Below, piece after piece: positions 25,570-34,856 of a stretch of 63,453 bases of DNA (position 1 is the stretch's first letter; every line of letters begins with the position of its first letter). The stretch covers positions 1 to 63,453 of the forward strand of contig CADCCP010000003.1 of NCBI GenBank assembly GCA_902800005.1, given 5' to 3'. The notes beneath the pieces are model-generated. The model made no database searches and was not told the origin of the DNA. It saw only the letters and a list, made by a program, of their open reading frames with translations. The stretch comes from an uncultured Ruminococcus sp. GTDB lineage: Bacteria; Bacillota; Clostridia; Oscillospirales; Acutalibacteraceae. A program made the position numbers and the translations under genes.

Positions 25570-25951
25570 AGAAGTCATGGTCATCATCAATGCCGATAAG
25601 CTCACTTTGACGCATTTTCATTCTCATGCGGTCTTTCTCGACTGCATCGGAAATAGCTTCATAAAAGTCATTGGAATGTCTGATATTCTTGATGATGAGA
25701 GTAGGATTTGTCTTGTCTTTGGAGTAGATGGTGACAGTACCCAGACCGCATATTTTCTGACCGAGCGTTCTCGAATATGACAGGTCTAATATACGATACA
25801 AAAGTATCTCATTTTTGACAGTAGTAAAAAATCCCTTGTCGATAACAAGCTTTTTTTCTTTAAGGGTGTAGACGGTGAACGTCCACGGGATACCGAGAAA
25901 TCCCCATCTTTTTCTTTCACGCATGATATAATTTTCTTCTTTTTTAGCCAT
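25553..25951 (-). CDS. Bacterial PH-domain protein (DUF304-like)
   Basis: The 132-residue protein starts at ATG 25951 (MAKKEENY), ten bases after GGGAGG. Residues 15-105 fit the bacterial PH domain of the YdbS/DUF304 class: TVYTLKEKKLVIDKGFFTTVKNEILLYRI then DLSYSRTLGQKICGLGTVTIYS. The usual membrane helices of YdbS are absent, so this is a soluble version. It leads the operon of two ABC-2 permeases. A scaffold or lipid-binding role is only a guess. Confidence 0.8.
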   Translation of the reverse strand: MAKKEENYIMRERKRWGFLGIPWTFTVYTLKEKKLVIDKGFFTTVKNEILLYRILDLSYSRTLGQKICGLGTVTIYSKDKTNPTLIIKNIRHSNDFYEAISDAVEKDRMRMKMRQSELIGIDDDHDFYEDTE

Positions 25952-26028
25952 TTTAAAAAAACCTCCCTGACAAAAAATTGACGTTTTATATATTATACAT
26001 GATATATCGCTGTTTATCAACATTTTTC

Positions 26029-26057
26029 TTGACAATCTTTTAAAATGGTGCTATAAT
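26029..26057 (+). promoter_or_regulatory. Consensus promoter of the thiT transcript
   Basis: TTGACA and TATAAT, both perfect, 17 bp apart, placed to start transcription just before the TPP aptamer. Confidence 0.9.
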
Positions 26058-26067
26058 TCTGTTGAAA

Positions 26068-26155
26068 ACAGGGGAGCTTGTACTGACAGGCTGAGAGGAA
26101 GTCAATAAACTTCGACCCTTTGACCTGATACGGATAATGCCGTCGTAGGAAAGAA
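26068..26155 (+). ncRNA. TPP riboswitch (THI element)
   Basis: The conserved blocks are present in order: ACAGGGGAGC at the 5' side, GGCTGAGAGG for the pyrimidine-sensing helix, ACCCTTTGACCTGAT, and GGATAATGCCGTCGTAGGAA. The helix between the GGCTGAGA block and ACCCTT is short and ends in AAGTCAATAAACTT. It lies upstream of a thiamine transporter gene, as expected. Confidence 0.97.
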
Positions 26156-26168
26156 TATTTGATTTTTT

Positions 26169-26212
26169 CGGGGACATTGTGCGTATTTGTGCGATCGTCC
26201 CCGTTATTTTAT
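26169..26212 (+). terminator. Riboswitch-controlled terminator before thiT
   Basis: Arms 26169-26175 and 26197-26203 (CGGGGAC / GTCCCCG) precede TTATTTTATTT. When TPP is bound this hairpin should form and stop transcription ahead of thiT. Confidence 0.85.
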
Positions 26213-26231
26213 TTATGAAAGGATCTTCAAA

Positions 26232-26801
26232 ATGGAAAGAAAGACGAACATCAAAAGACTTGTGCTGACGGCGATCATGATAGCACTTGCAACCGTACTG
26301 AGCATGGTAAAGATCTTCAAAATGCCTTTGGGCGGCTCTGTAACACTGCTTTCAATGTTGCCTATTGCTCTCATATCCGTTGAATACGGCATCAAATGGG
26401 GTATGACAGCTTCATTTGCCTACTCTCTTGTGCAGATGGGACTTGATATGGCAGAGGTTTTTTCATGGGGATTAAGCCCTCTCGCACTGATCGGCACTAT
26501 TGCAATAGACTACATATTGGCATACTCTTCGATAGGTCTTGCGGGTATGTTCAGAAAAAAGGGTGTTGCAGGAGTCTGCACAGGCATAGCAATAGCATTG
26601 ATATTGAGATTTATTTTCCATGTCATCTCCGGTACTATCATATTTGCTTCATGGATGCCTGAGGAATGGAACAATCCGCTCCTGTATTCGGTATGCTACA
26701 ACGGATTGTATATGCTTCCCGAACTTGTTTTCACCATGATCGGCACAGTCATACTTTTCAAAATACCACAGTTCAATAAACTCGTTTCAAGCAACCTGTA
26801 A
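26232..26801 (+). CDS. thiT: Thiamine ECF transporter substrate-binding subunit
   Basis: ThiT is the small membrane protein that binds thiamine and docks to the shared EcfT-EcfA energising module. The start is ATG 26232 (MERKTNIKRL), with GAAAGGA upstream. The 189-residue, six-helix protein has the ThiT marks: PLGGSVTLLSMLPIAL in helix 2, SWGLSPLALIGTIAIDY, and YSVCYNGLYMLPE near the C terminus, whose aromatic and acidic residues contact thiamine in the lactococcal protein. The TPP riboswitch upstream confirms the assignment. No EcfAT genes lie in the window. Confidence 0.95.
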   Translation: MERKTNIKRLVLTAIMIALATVLSMVKIFKMPLGGSVTLLSMLPIALISVEYGIKWGMTASFAYSLVQMGLDMAEVFSWGLSPLALIGTIAIDYILAYSSIGLAGMFRKKGVAGVCTGIAIALILRFIFHVISGTIIFASWMPEEWNNPLLYSVCYNGLYMLPELVFTMIGTVILFKIPQFNKLVSSNL

Positions 26802-26804
26802 AAA

Positions 26805-26879
26805 AGAGTGGAGTGTGAAGAGTTGAGAGTGGAGTCAGTACCACCTGCTCCACTCTGCACTCTCAACTCTCCACTCTAA
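26805..26879. repeat. Palindromic 7-bp-period repeat, AGTGGAG flavour
   Basis: A left arm (26806-26833) of AGTGGAG-like heptads and a right arm (26848-26878) of their complements CCACTCT/CAACTCT can form a long imperfect hairpin. It sits directly behind thiT. Confidence 0.8.
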
Positions 26880-26880
26880 A

Positions 26881-26925
26881 AAAAAATCACTCACCGTTCT
26901 TTGCAGTTCGGTGAGTGATTTTTTT
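26881..26925. terminator. Bidirectional terminator behind thiT
   Basis: Arms 26881-26895 and 26908-26922 (15 bp; core TCACTCACCG / CGGTGAGTGA) with A-run and T-run on the two sides. Confidence 0.9.
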
Positions 26926-27182
26926 TAGCTTATATAAGACATATCTGCCTTACGGATATATTCTATCATATCGTTTCTGCCTGTTAACGTCATGGGAAAA
27001 GTCATTTCATCGACTATCTGTTCAAGGCTTTTTTCATAACAAAATTCACCATGCCATATCTTCACCGTCATAGTTTCCTCTTTCACGTTTGGGATTATTA
27101 TATAGTGAAACAAATAGTGACATTCTGTGTACGGATTGTTGTTCTCAAACCACGATATATGCGGAAGCTCCTTACAAAGCAT
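26925..27182 (-). CDS. Small hypothetical protein
   Basis: The chosen start ATG 27182 (MLCKELPHIS) has GGGGTG upstream and gives 85 residues. The protein is soluble, with aromatic residues and the ending DMIEYIRKADMSYIS. I recognise no family. It lies between the pyrG terminator and the bidirectional terminator at 26881, so it would need readthrough or its own promoter. The ribosome binding site and clean frame favour a real gene, but short-ORF chance cannot be excluded. Confidence 0.5.
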   Translation of the reverse strand: MLCKELPHISWFENNNPYTECHYLFHYIIIPNVKEETMTVKIWHGEFCYEKSLEQIVDEMTFPMTLTGRNDMIEYIRKADMSYIS

Positions 27183-27196
27183 CGTTTTACACCCCT

Positions 27197-27240
27197 TTAT
27201 AAAACAATGTGCAGTCATTATATCAATAACTGCACATTGT
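27197..27240 (-). terminator. Terminator of the car-pyrG operon
   Basis: Arms 27205-27215 and 27229-27239 (CAATGTGCAGT / ACTGCACATTG); on the minus strand the stem is followed by TTTTATAAA. It begins four bases after the pyrG stop. Confidence 0.8.
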
Positions 27241-27243
27241 TCA

Positions 27244-28863
27244 TCAGTTGTTGATGGTCAACTGTTCATTGCTAAGACTTGCCTTGATAAATTCACGGAA
27301 TATCGGATGAGCGTGGTTAGGACGGCTCTTGAACTCAGGGTGATACTGCACACCGATGTAAAATCTGTGTGAAGGTATCTCAACTGCTTCAACAAGCAGT
27401 CCGTTGGGAGAAGTACCTGTAATGGACATTCCGTTTTCTTCAAACTGATTTCTGAAAGCGTTGTTGAATTCATAGCGGTGACGGTGACGTTCCTGTATTT
27501 CAGGCTGACCGTAAGCCCTGTCCATGATAGTATTCTTGCGTATCTTACACGGGTATGCACCCAGACGCATCGTACCGCCTTTTGCTACGACACCCTTCTG
27601 ATCGGGCATGAGGTCTATCACTTTATGCTCACTCATTTCATCAAACTCGCCTGAATTTGCATCTTTGAAATTCAATACATTCCTTGCATATTCGATAACA
27701 GCCGTCTGCATTCCAAGACAAATTCCCAAATACGGAACATTATGTTCTCTTGCATACTTGGCAGCTATTATTTTTCCCTCTACACCTCTGTTGCCGAAAC
27801 CGCCCGGCACAAGTATGCCGTCAACATCTCCCAGCATTTCTTCAACGGTGTATTCGGTGATAAGCTCCGTATCCACCCATTTTATCTCGACAAATGCACT
27901 GTTTTCATAACCTGCATGATGGAGAGCCTCCGCAACGGACAAATAGGCATCATGGAGCTGTACATACTTTCCGCAGAGGGCAATAGTGACCTCTTTATCA
28001 CGGGAATTGATCCTGTCAAGCATTTCAAGCCATTCCGTCATATCGGGCTTGGGTGTACGGATATTGAGTTCACGGCAGACTATATCACTGAAATTTGCTT
28101 TTTCCAACATCAACGGTGCCTGATACAATACAGGTATAGTCATATTTTCAATGACACAATCGGGCTTGACGTTGCAGAACATAGCAATTTTCTTGAAAAT
28201 ACTCGGTTCAAGAGGTTCGTCACACCTGAGTACCATTATATCGGGATTTATGCCGAGTGAACGAAGTTCTTTTGCAGAGTGCTGTGCAGGCTTTGATTTA
28301 TGTTCTTCGCTGCCCTTTATGTACGGCACAAGACATACATGAACAAAAAGGCTGTTTTCTTTGCCGACTTCAAAAGATACCTGTCTGATGGCTTCAAGGA
28401 AGGGCTGGCTTTCAATGTCACCGACAGTACCGCCTATTTCCGTGATAACGACATCTGCCTCCGACGCATTTCCCAAAGAGTAAATGAAATCCTTTATTTC
28501 ATTGGTGACATGGGGAATGACCTGTACAGTCTGACCGAGATATTCTCCTTTTCTTTCTTTCTCGATGACATTGCAGTATACTCTGCCTGTCGTGAGATTG
28601 GAAAATTTATTCAGGTCTTCATCAATGAATCTTTCATAGTGACCGAGATCGAGGTCGGTCTCGGCACCGTCCTCGGTCACATAAACTTCACCATGCTGAT
28701 ACGGACTCATTGTACCAGGATCTACATTGATATAGGGATCGAGCTTCTGTGCAGCGACTTTCAAGCCTCTTGCTTTCAAAAGTCTTCCGAGAGAGGCGGC
28801 AGTAATGCCCTTGCCAAGTCCCGATACAACACCGCCCGTCACGAAAATATACTTTCTTGTCAT
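27244..28863 (-). CDS. pyrG: CTP synthase
   Basis: PyrG converts UTP to CTP using glutamine. The 539-residue protein has the synthetase half (1-265; [18 protein letters not shown]-loop, [11 protein letters not shown] region) and the glutaminase half (about 295-530; GICLGMQ with nucleophile Cys, and HPEF with His and Glu). It overlaps the upstream carB-dapF stop by four bases. The last residues, SNEQLTINN, fall in a repeat-like stretch (AGCAATG AACAGTT GACCATC AACAACT), which suggests that an intergenic repeat has moved the stop codon and added a short tail. The catalytic domains are unaffected. Confidence 0.96.
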   Translation of the reverse strand: MTRKYIFVTGGVVSGLGKGITAASLGRLLKARGLKVAAQKLDPYINVDPGTMSPYQHGEVYVTEDGAETDLDLGHYERFIDEDLNKFSNLTTGRVYCNVIEKERKGEYLGQTVQVIPHVTNEIKDFIYSLGNASEADVVITEIGGTVGDIESQPFLEAIRQVSFEVGKENSLFVHVCLVPYIKGSEEHKSKPAQHSAKELRSLGINPDIMVLRCDEPLEPSIFKKIAMFCNVKPDCVIENMTIPVLYQAPLMLEKANFSDIVCRELNIRTPKPDMTEWLEMLDRINSRDKEVTIALCGKYVQLHDAYLSVAEALHHAGYENSAFVEIKWVDTELITEYTVEEMLGDVDGILVPGGFGNRGVEGKIIAAKYAREHNVPYLGICLGMQTAVIEYARNVLNFKDANSGEFDEMSEHKVIDLMPDQKGVVAKGGTMRLGAYPCKIRKNTIMDRAYGQPEIQERHRHRYEFNNAFRNQFEENGMSITGTSPNGLLVEAVEIPSHRFYIGVQYHPEFKSRPNHAHPIFREFIKASLSNEQLTINN

Positions 28864-31800
28864 AACTCGATTTCTCCTTCAAATACTGTTTCTGCATAGC
28901 CTGTGAGATACACCGTATCATCCGTATATTCGATAATGAGATTACCGCCCTTGAGTTTCACGGTGATAGGCTCGTTTTTCTTGCAAAGACCGTTTTCAAC
29001 GGCTGCAACGGCTACTGCACACGCACCTGTACCGCAAGCCCATGTTTCACCGCTGCCACGCTCCCATACACGCATTTCAATAGTATGTTCATCAATGACT
29101 TTGACAAATTCCGCATTAACTCTTTCGGGGAACAGTTCACTGTTTTCAAAGAGAGGCCCTATTTTTTCAAGGTCTATCTTCTCCACGTTATTGCAGAACA
29201 CTACACTGTGCGGATTGCCCATTGAAACGCAGGTGATATTATATTCAACACCGCCTATCGTGACGGGTTCATTGATAACTCTTGATTTATTGATAGCAAC
29301 CGGAATTTCCGAAGCAGTAAGAATTGCCTTGCCCATGTCAACTCTCAAAACATCAACTTTGCCATCATGCCTGTAAGCATTAAGTGTCTTGATACCGCTG
29401 AGAGTTTCAATTGTAATGGTATTGCCCTGTACCATGTTGTGATCGAAAAGATATTTACCTACACAACGGATACCGTTACCGCACATTTTACCTTCACTGC
29501 CGTCAAGGTTATACATCTTCATTTTAGCATCTGCAACATCTGACGGGCAAATCAAAATTACACCGTCACCGCCGATACCGTAACGTCTGTCTGCAAATCT
29601 GACACTCAATCCTTCAGGATTGTTTATCTTCTGATCGAAGCAGTTGAAGTAAATATAGTCATTTCCGCAGCCCTGCATTTTTGTGAATTTGAGTTTCACT
29701 TTTTCGGTTCTCATGTCATTGATATTGACAAGTTCGGTGCTGTATTCGGAATATTTACTCTTTAATGAATCTGCAAGTGCATTAGCCGTATCTATTGAAG
29801 TAAGACACGGAATATTTCTTTCAACGGTCTTTCTTCTGATCTTAACGCTGTCACGAGTAGGTATCCTGCCCTTTGAAGATGTGGAAATTACATAGTTTAT
29901 CTTACCGCTTTCAATGAGAGTAAGAGTATTTTCCTTGCTGTTTTCATGTATCTTATCAACTTCGATTACATCAAGACCGTAATTTCTGAGAGTCTGAGCA
30001 GTACCCTTTGTTGCATAGAGGGTGAAGCCGAGTTCATCATATTTCTTTGCAACATCACCTATTTCACTCTTATCGGGATTTCTGACAGTGATGAATACAC
30101 CGCCCTGTTTTGTCATTTTATAGCCTGCGGCGATAAGTCCTTTATAGAGTGCTTCTTCAAGAGTGTTTGCAATACCGAGAACTTCACCTGTTGACTTCAT
30201 TTCAGGACCAAGTTGGTTATCAACATTGATGAGCTTTTCAAATGAGAATACCGGCACTTTTACGGCAACATAAGGTGAACGCTTATACAAGCCTGTACCA
30301 TAGCCCATATCTTTGAGTTTTTCACCGAGCATTGCTCTTGTAGCAAGGTCTACCATAGGTACACCTGTAACTTTACTGATGTACGGAATTGTTCTTGATG
30401 AACGGGGATTTACTTCTATTACATAGAGTTTGCCTTCATAAATGAGATACTGTATATTGACAAGTCCCTGAGTTTTCAGAGAAACAGCAAGATTTTTAGA
30501 TGTTTCAACGATATTTTCGGTCATTTCATCGCTGATGTTCCAAGCAGGATATACAGCAATGGAGTCACCCGAATGGATACCGGCTCTTTCAACGTGCTGC
30601 ATGATACCGGGTATGAGAATATCTTCACCGTCACAGATAGCGTCGATCTCAAGTTCTATACCAGAAAGATACTTGTCTATGAGGATTGGGTTTTCGATGT
30701 CCTGTGCAAGAATGATAGCCATGTATTCTTTGACATCAGCTTCATTGAAGGCGATTATCATATTCTGACCGCCAAGCACATAAGACGGACGGAGAAGTAC
30801 GGGATAACCGATCTTCTCTGCAACTTCGAGAGCTTCGGGAGTTGTCATTACAGTGAAGCCTTCGGGACGTTTTACATGATGGAGTTCAAGGAGTTCATCA
30901 AATCTTTCTCTGTCCTCTGCCATGTCGATGCTGTCGGCAGATGTACCGAGAATATTGACACCCTGCTGACTGAGGAATTTTGTCAGTTTGATAGCGGTCT
31001 GACCGCCGAATGCAACAACTACGCCATAGGGCTTTTCGGTTGCAATAATGCCCATGACATCTTCATTTGTAAGGGGTTCAAAGTAAAGTCTGTCGGCTGT
31101 ATCGAAGTCAGTGGAAACGGTTTCGGGGTTGTTGTTGACGATTACAACATCATAACCGGCTTGTTTCAAAGCCCATACACAGTGTACGGATGCATAGTCA
31201 AATTCAATACCCTGACCTATCCTGATAGGACCTGAACCGAATACAATGATAGTCTTTCTGTCGGAGTTCTGTTCTTCAATGAATGCGGTTGCTTCATTGT
31301 CCTTGTCGAATGTGGAATAGAAGTAAGGTGTTTCTGCTTTAAATTCTGCCGCACAGGTATCGACCATTTTATATACGGGAACAAGCGGATTTTCAACTTT
31401 ACAGCCTGTAAGTTTTTCGATAGTCCTGTCAAGGAAGCCGTATTTCTTGGCTTTCACATAGAGTTCGTCAGTGAGCTTGGAATTGGCAAGTTCTTTTTCA
31501 CATTCTGCAAGATTTGCAAATTTATACAAAAACCACTCATCCATCATGGTTATCTTATGAATCTCATCAACGGAAATTCCTCTTTTAAGAGCCTCATATA
31601 TGCAGAAAATTCTTTCATCATCACATACATAGAGTTTATCGTGAATTTCGCTGTCACTCATTTTTTCAAATTTTTCTGATGAAAGGGTGTCATGTCTGAT
31701 TTCCGCACCTCTGACGGCTTTCATCATAGCCTGCTCAAATGAGGGAGCTATAGACATAACTTCACCTGTTGCCTTCATCTGAGTACCGAGAGTTCTCTTG

Positions 31801-32903
31801 GCATAGACGAATTTATCGAAAGGCCATTTCGGGAATTTTACAACTATATAGTCGATAGTCGGTTCAAAGCAAGCATAAGTTGTGCCTGTAACGGCATTTT
31901 TTATTTCATCGAGGGTATAACCGATAGCGACCTTTGCAGCAACTTTTGCAATAGGATAACCTGTTGCTTTTGAAGCAAGGGCAGATGAACGGGATACACG
32001 GGGATTTACTTCAATAACGGCATATTCAAAGCTTTCGGGTTCAAGTGCAAACTGGCAGTTACAGCCGCCTTCTACACCGAGAGCCTGAACTATATCAAGA
32101 GCAGCGGAACGCAGCATCTGATATTCTTTATCCGAAAGGGTGATGGCAGGTGCTACAACGATACTGTCACCCGTATGAACGCCGACAGGATCGACGTTCT
32201 CCATTGAACATACTGTAATAGCATTGCCGTTTTTGTCACGGATAACTTCAAATTCGATCTCTTTCCAGCCTGAAACACACTTTTCAACAAGTACCTGAGT
32301 GATAGGTGAAAGTGCAAGACCGTTGGAAGCGATCTCACGGAGTTCGTCTTCATTGTTGACGATACCGCCGCCTGTACCGCCGAGAGTGAATGCAGGACGG
32401 ATAATAACGGGATAGCCTATTTTATTTGTAAATTCAACAGCGGATTCAACGTCATTGACGACTGTTGACGGGATAACGGGCTGTCCGATGGACTCCATTG
32501 TATCTTTAAACATTTGTCTGTCTTCGGCTTTATCAATGGTATCGGGCTTTGCACCGAGCAGTTTTACATTGTGTTTTTTAAGGAAACCCTCTTTTGCAAG
32601 CTGCATTGAGAGAGTAAGACCTGTCTGACCGCCGAGAGTTGAAAGGACTGCATCGGGTTTTTCTTTTTCGATAATTCTCTTGACCGTTTCAAGTTTAAGG
32701 GGTTCTATATATATTTCATCTGCCATAGCCTTGTCGGTCATGATGGTGGCAGGGTTGGAGTTGATGAGGATAACTTCAAGCCCCTCCTCTTTCAAAGCAC
32801 GGCAAGCCTGAGTACCTGCATAGTCAAATTCGGCAGCCTGTCCGATAACGATAGGACCTGAACCGATAACGAGAACTCTTTTTATACTTTTATCAATAGG
32901 CAT
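28860..32903 (-). CDS. carB-dapF: Carbamoyl-phosphate synthase large subunit fused to diaminopimelate epimerase
   Basis: One uninterrupted frame of 1347 residues joins two enzymes. Residues 1 to about 1063 are a complete CarB: two ATP-grasp halves (the N half opens with [20 protein letters not shown], the second with [20 protein letters not shown] near 555) and the C-terminal allosteric domain ending near [12 protein letters not shown]. Residues 1064-1347 ([19 protein letters not shown] onward) are a complete DapF, with both catalytic cysteines (KMCGNGIRC and WACGTGACA). The internal Met at 29714 has no ribosome binding site, so separate translation of DapF is unlikely. CarB makes carbamoyl phosphate for pyrimidines and arginine; DapF turns LL- into meso-diaminopimelate for wall and lysine. 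It overlaps carA by 11 bp and pyrG by 4 bp. The functional reason for the fusion is unknown. Confidence 0.95.
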   Translation of the reverse strand: MPIDKSIKRVLVIGSGPIVIGQAAEFDYAGTQACRALKEEGLEVILINSNPATIMTDKAMADEIYIEPLKLETVKRIIEKEKPDAVLSTLGGQTGLTLSMQLAKEGFLKKHNVKLLGAKPDTIDKAEDRQMFKDTMESIGQPVIPSTVVNDVESAVEFTNKIGYPVIIRPAFTLGGTGGGIVNNEDELREIASNGLALSPITQVLVEKCVSGWKEIEFEVIRDKNGNAITVCSMENVDPVGVHTGDSIVVAPAITLSDKEYQMLRSAALDIVQALGVEGGCNCQFALEPESFEYAVIEVNPRVSRSSALASKATGYPIAKVAAKVAIGYTLDEIKNAVTGTTYACFEPTIDYIVVKFPKWPFDKFVYAKRTLGTQMKATGEVMSIAPSFEQAMMKAVRGAEIRHDTLSSEKFEKMSDSEIHDKLYVCDDERIFCIYEALKRGISVDEIHKITMMDEWFLYKFANLAECEKELANSKLTDELYVKAKKYGFLDRTIEKLTGCKVENPLVPVYKMVDTCAAEFKAETPYFYSTFDKDNEATAFIEEQNSDRKTIIVFGSGPIRIGQGIEFDYASVHCVWALKQAGYDVVIVNNNPETVSTDFDTADRLYFEPLTNEDVMGIIATEKPYGVVVAFGGQTAIKLTKFLSQQGVNILGTSADSIDMAEDRERFDELLELHHVKRPEGFTVMTTPEALEVAEKIGYPVLLRPSYVLGGQNMIIAFNEADVKEYMAIILAQDIENPILIDKYLSGIELEIDAICDGEDILIPGIMQHVERAGIHSGDSIAVYPAWNISDEMTENIVETSKNLAVSLKTQGLVNIQYLIYEGKLYVIEVNPRSSRTIPYISKVTGVPMVDLATRAMLGEKLKDMGYGTGLYKRSPYVAVKVPVFSFEKLINVDNQLGPEMKSTGEVLGIANTLEEALYKGLIAAGYKMTKQGGVFITVRNPDKSEIGDVAKKYDELGFTLYATKGTAQTLRNYGLDVIEVDKIHENSKENTLTLIESGKINYVISTSSKGRIPTRDSVKIRRKTVERNIPCLTSIDTANALADSLKSKYSEYSTELVNINDMRTEKVKLKFTKMQGCGNDYIYFNCFDQKINNPEGLSVRFADRRYGIGGDGVILICPSDVADAKMKMYNLDGSEGKMCGNGIRCVGKYLFDHNMVQGNTITIETLSGIKTLNAYRHDGKVDVLRVDMGKAILTASEIPVAINKSRVINEPVTIGGVEYNITCVSMGNPHSVVFCNNVEKIDLEKIGPLFENSELFPERVNAEFVKVIDEHTIEMRVWERGSGETWACGTGACAVAVAAVENGLCKKNEPITVKLKGGNLIIEYTDDTVYLTGYAETVFEGEIEL

Positions 32904-33978
32904 TTTTATTCTCCTCCATCATCTTGATAAATTTGTCAAACAGGAAATTGGTGTCAAGCGGACCTCCGCAGGCTTCGGGATGGAACTGCACTGTAAATGC
33001 AGGCATATCCGTATAGGTGATACCCTCACAAGTGCCGTCATTGGCATTGATAAAGCTGGCATAAGCATTTTCGGGGAAGGAATCCATCAGAACTTCATAG
33101 CCGTGATTCTGGCTTGTGATGTAGACACGACCTGTTTTGGTATCAACAGCAGGCTGATTTTCACCTCTGTGACCGTACTTGAGTTTTCTTGTCTGAATGC
33201 CCTGAGCTGCCGCAAAGAGCTGATGTCCGAGACAGATACCGAAAGTAGGTATTTTTTCTTTGGAAAGAATTCTGAGCTGTTCGATAATTTCGGGATTGTC
33301 CTGCGGGTCGCCCGGACCGTTGGAAAGCATGATACCATCGGGATCCATCGCTTTTATCTCTTCGGCAGACGTATAGGCAGGTACGACTGTGACATTACAG
33401 CCACGTTTTACAAGTTCACGGCGGATATTGTATTTTGCACCGAAGTCCATCATAACCACATTATATTTAGCGTTTTCGGCTTCAAAGACTTCAATTTTAT
33501 CCGTTGTGGTAGCTTTTACGGCATCCGTTATTTTAAAGCTCTTAAGAGCCTCTGCATCTGATACATCGGGTCTTGTATAAGTGAGTTTTGCATTCATTAC
33601 ACCGAACTCTCTGACGGTCTTGGTAAGGCAGCGGGTATCGATACCGCATATACCGGGTATACCGTTTTCTTTCAGATAGGTGTCTATAATGCCTTCACAG
33701 CGGAAATTGGACGGCTTGTCACACCACTCTCTTACAATGTAGGCTTTCAGAAACGGTTTTCTGCTTTCAAAGTCGGACGGGATAACACCGTAATCACCCA
33801 GCAAAGGGAACGTCTGGCAGACGAGCTGTCCATAGAAGCTGGGGTCTGTAATGGTCTCAAGATAGCCGCCCATACCTGTTGTAAAGACAAGTTCTCCGAC
33901 AACTTCCTGTTCCGCACCGAATGCAAAGCCTTCATAAACATCTCCGTTTTCCAAAATAAGATAGGCTTTTTTCTCCAT
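32893..33978 (-). CDS. carA: Carbamoyl-phosphate synthase small subunit
   Basis: CarA hydrolyses glutamine and channels ammonia to CarB. The 361-residue protein has the N-terminal CPSase_sm domain (1-135; LVFTTGMGGYLETITDPSFYGQ) and a class I glutaminase domain (about 175-355) with the nucleophile in GICLGHQL near 247 and the dyad in FHPEA near 336. The start ATG follows GGAAAGGATTGG. It is the first gene of the carA, carB-dapF, pyrG operon, all overlapping, which suggests tight stoichiometric coupling. I see no PyrR attenuator or other riboswitch in front of it; the leader is occupied by 7-bp repeats. Confidence 0.96.
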   Translation of the reverse strand: MEKKAYLILENGDVYEGFAFGAEQEVVGELVFTTGMGGYLETITDPSFYGQLVCQTFPLLGDYGVIPSDFESRKPFLKAYIVREWCDKPSNFRCEGIIDTYLKENGIPGICGIDTRCLTKTVREFGVMNAKLTYTRPDVSDAEALKSFKITDAVKATTTDKIEVFEAENAKYNVVMMDFGAKYNIRRELVKRGCNVTVVPAYTSAEEIKAMDPDGIMLSNGPGDPQDNPEIIEQLRILSKEKIPTFGICLGHQLFAAAQGIQTRKLKYGHRGENQPAVDTKTGRVYITSQNHGYEVLMDSFPENAYASFINANDGTCEGITYTDMPAFTVQFHPEACGGPLDTNFLFDKFIKMMEENKNAY

Positions 33979-34005
33979 AATTTTCGACCAATCCTTTCCT
34001 TAAAT

Positions 34006-34140
34006 CAATTAGCAATCAGCAATCAGCAATGTTTTGTTTACAAGCTGCCTTTTGCAAATTGCGATATACAACAACCAGCAATACACAATTGACGATCCAG
34101 AAAAATAATCGCTGACCGCTAATTGCTAATTGCTAATTGA
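34006..34140. repeat. Inverted 7-bp-period repeat, TAGCAAT flavour
   Basis: Three heptads TAGCAAT/CAGCAAT/CAGCAAT (34008-34030) face three complements GCTAATT (34118-34138) across about 90 bp of loop with further ATTGC-like pieces. It fills the gap between carA and the ANTAR gene. Confidence 0.75.
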
Positions 34141-34143
34141 AAG

Positions 34144-34698
34144 TCAGTTTTCGTAGGTACTCAAAAGACGTTTTGCAACTTCAGCTTTTGTTATACGCAG
34201 ATCCATTGCCTGTTTTTCGAGATACTTGTGAGCCTGAGGCTCGGACATTGAGAGGTATTCCATTAAAATGCATTTTGCACGATTGATGAGACGAATGTCA
34301 TCGATCTGTTTTTTAAGTCTGACATTCTCTTTCTGCACTCCGCCGAACCTTTTCTGCATGGCACGGAAAAAATGCAGGGCTTTTTGTAAGATGTATTTGT
34401 CAACGGGCTTTGCGACAACAAATACACCGTATTTTTCGGACTTGCTTTCAAACTCCTTTTCTCTCTCATTCGGCACAGCAAGAATAATTTTTGAATCCGT
34501 GTTTTCGAGCAGGTCGGCAGGTGTTTTTCCGCCCAAGCCGCTTTTGAGAGGGATGTCTATGATGATAAGATCAAAATGCCCGTGAATGTCAGCAATGCTT
34601 TCCGCACTTTCAATGATACTGAGCTGTTCATCTCTGAGCAAGCCGTATAAGTATTCCGTGCTTTTCTTATCGGACGATACAACAAGCACACTTTCCAA
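34144..34698 (-). CDS. ANTAR-domain response regulator
   Basis: ANTAR proteins bind paired hairpins in leader RNA and prevent transcription termination. The 184-residue product has a receiver-like domain (1-115; LIIIDIPLKSGLGG with the candidate phospho-acceptor Asp near 50, and the conserved Lys in VVAKPVD), a coiled-coil linker (115-130), and the ANTAR domain (about 130-182; RAKCILMEYLSMSEPQAHKYLEKQAM). The receiver has only part of the acidic pocket (VVSSDKKS), so phosphorylation is uncertain. The start is probably TTG 34698. No sensor kinase is adjacent. It could act on nitrogen genes, as AmiR/NasR relatives do, including car, but no ANTAR hairpin pair was seen here. Confidence 0.85.
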   Translation of the reverse strand: MESVLVVSSDKKSTEYLYGLLRDEQLSIIESAESIADIHGHFDLIIIDIPLKSGLGGKTPADLLENTDSKIILAVPNEREKEFESKSEKYGVFVVAKPVDKYILQKALHFFRAMQKRFGGVQKENVRLKKQIDDIRLINRAKCILMEYLSMSEPQAHKYLEKQAMDLRITKAEVAKRLLSTYEN

Positions 34699-34856
34699 CT
34701 CTCACCGACACCTTTCCGCAAAATCCTTTTTATCAATTTATTATCATAGCATATTTAAATAAATTTGTCTATATATATATACTCACAATTTTTTCTGTTT
34801 TGAAAGAATAAATTATTTATATCTGCTCATATACTTGGAAAGTATGGGGTGAGGGT

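Noticed and set aside
29676..29714. Independent start of dapF inside carB-dapF
   Set aside because: There is an in-frame Met, but no Shine-Dalgarno sequence precedes it and no stop codon separates the domains.
33979..34143. PyrR attenuator before carA
   Set aside because: No PyrR-binding loop consensus or anti-terminator/terminator pair was found; the stretch is a TAGCAAT repeat.
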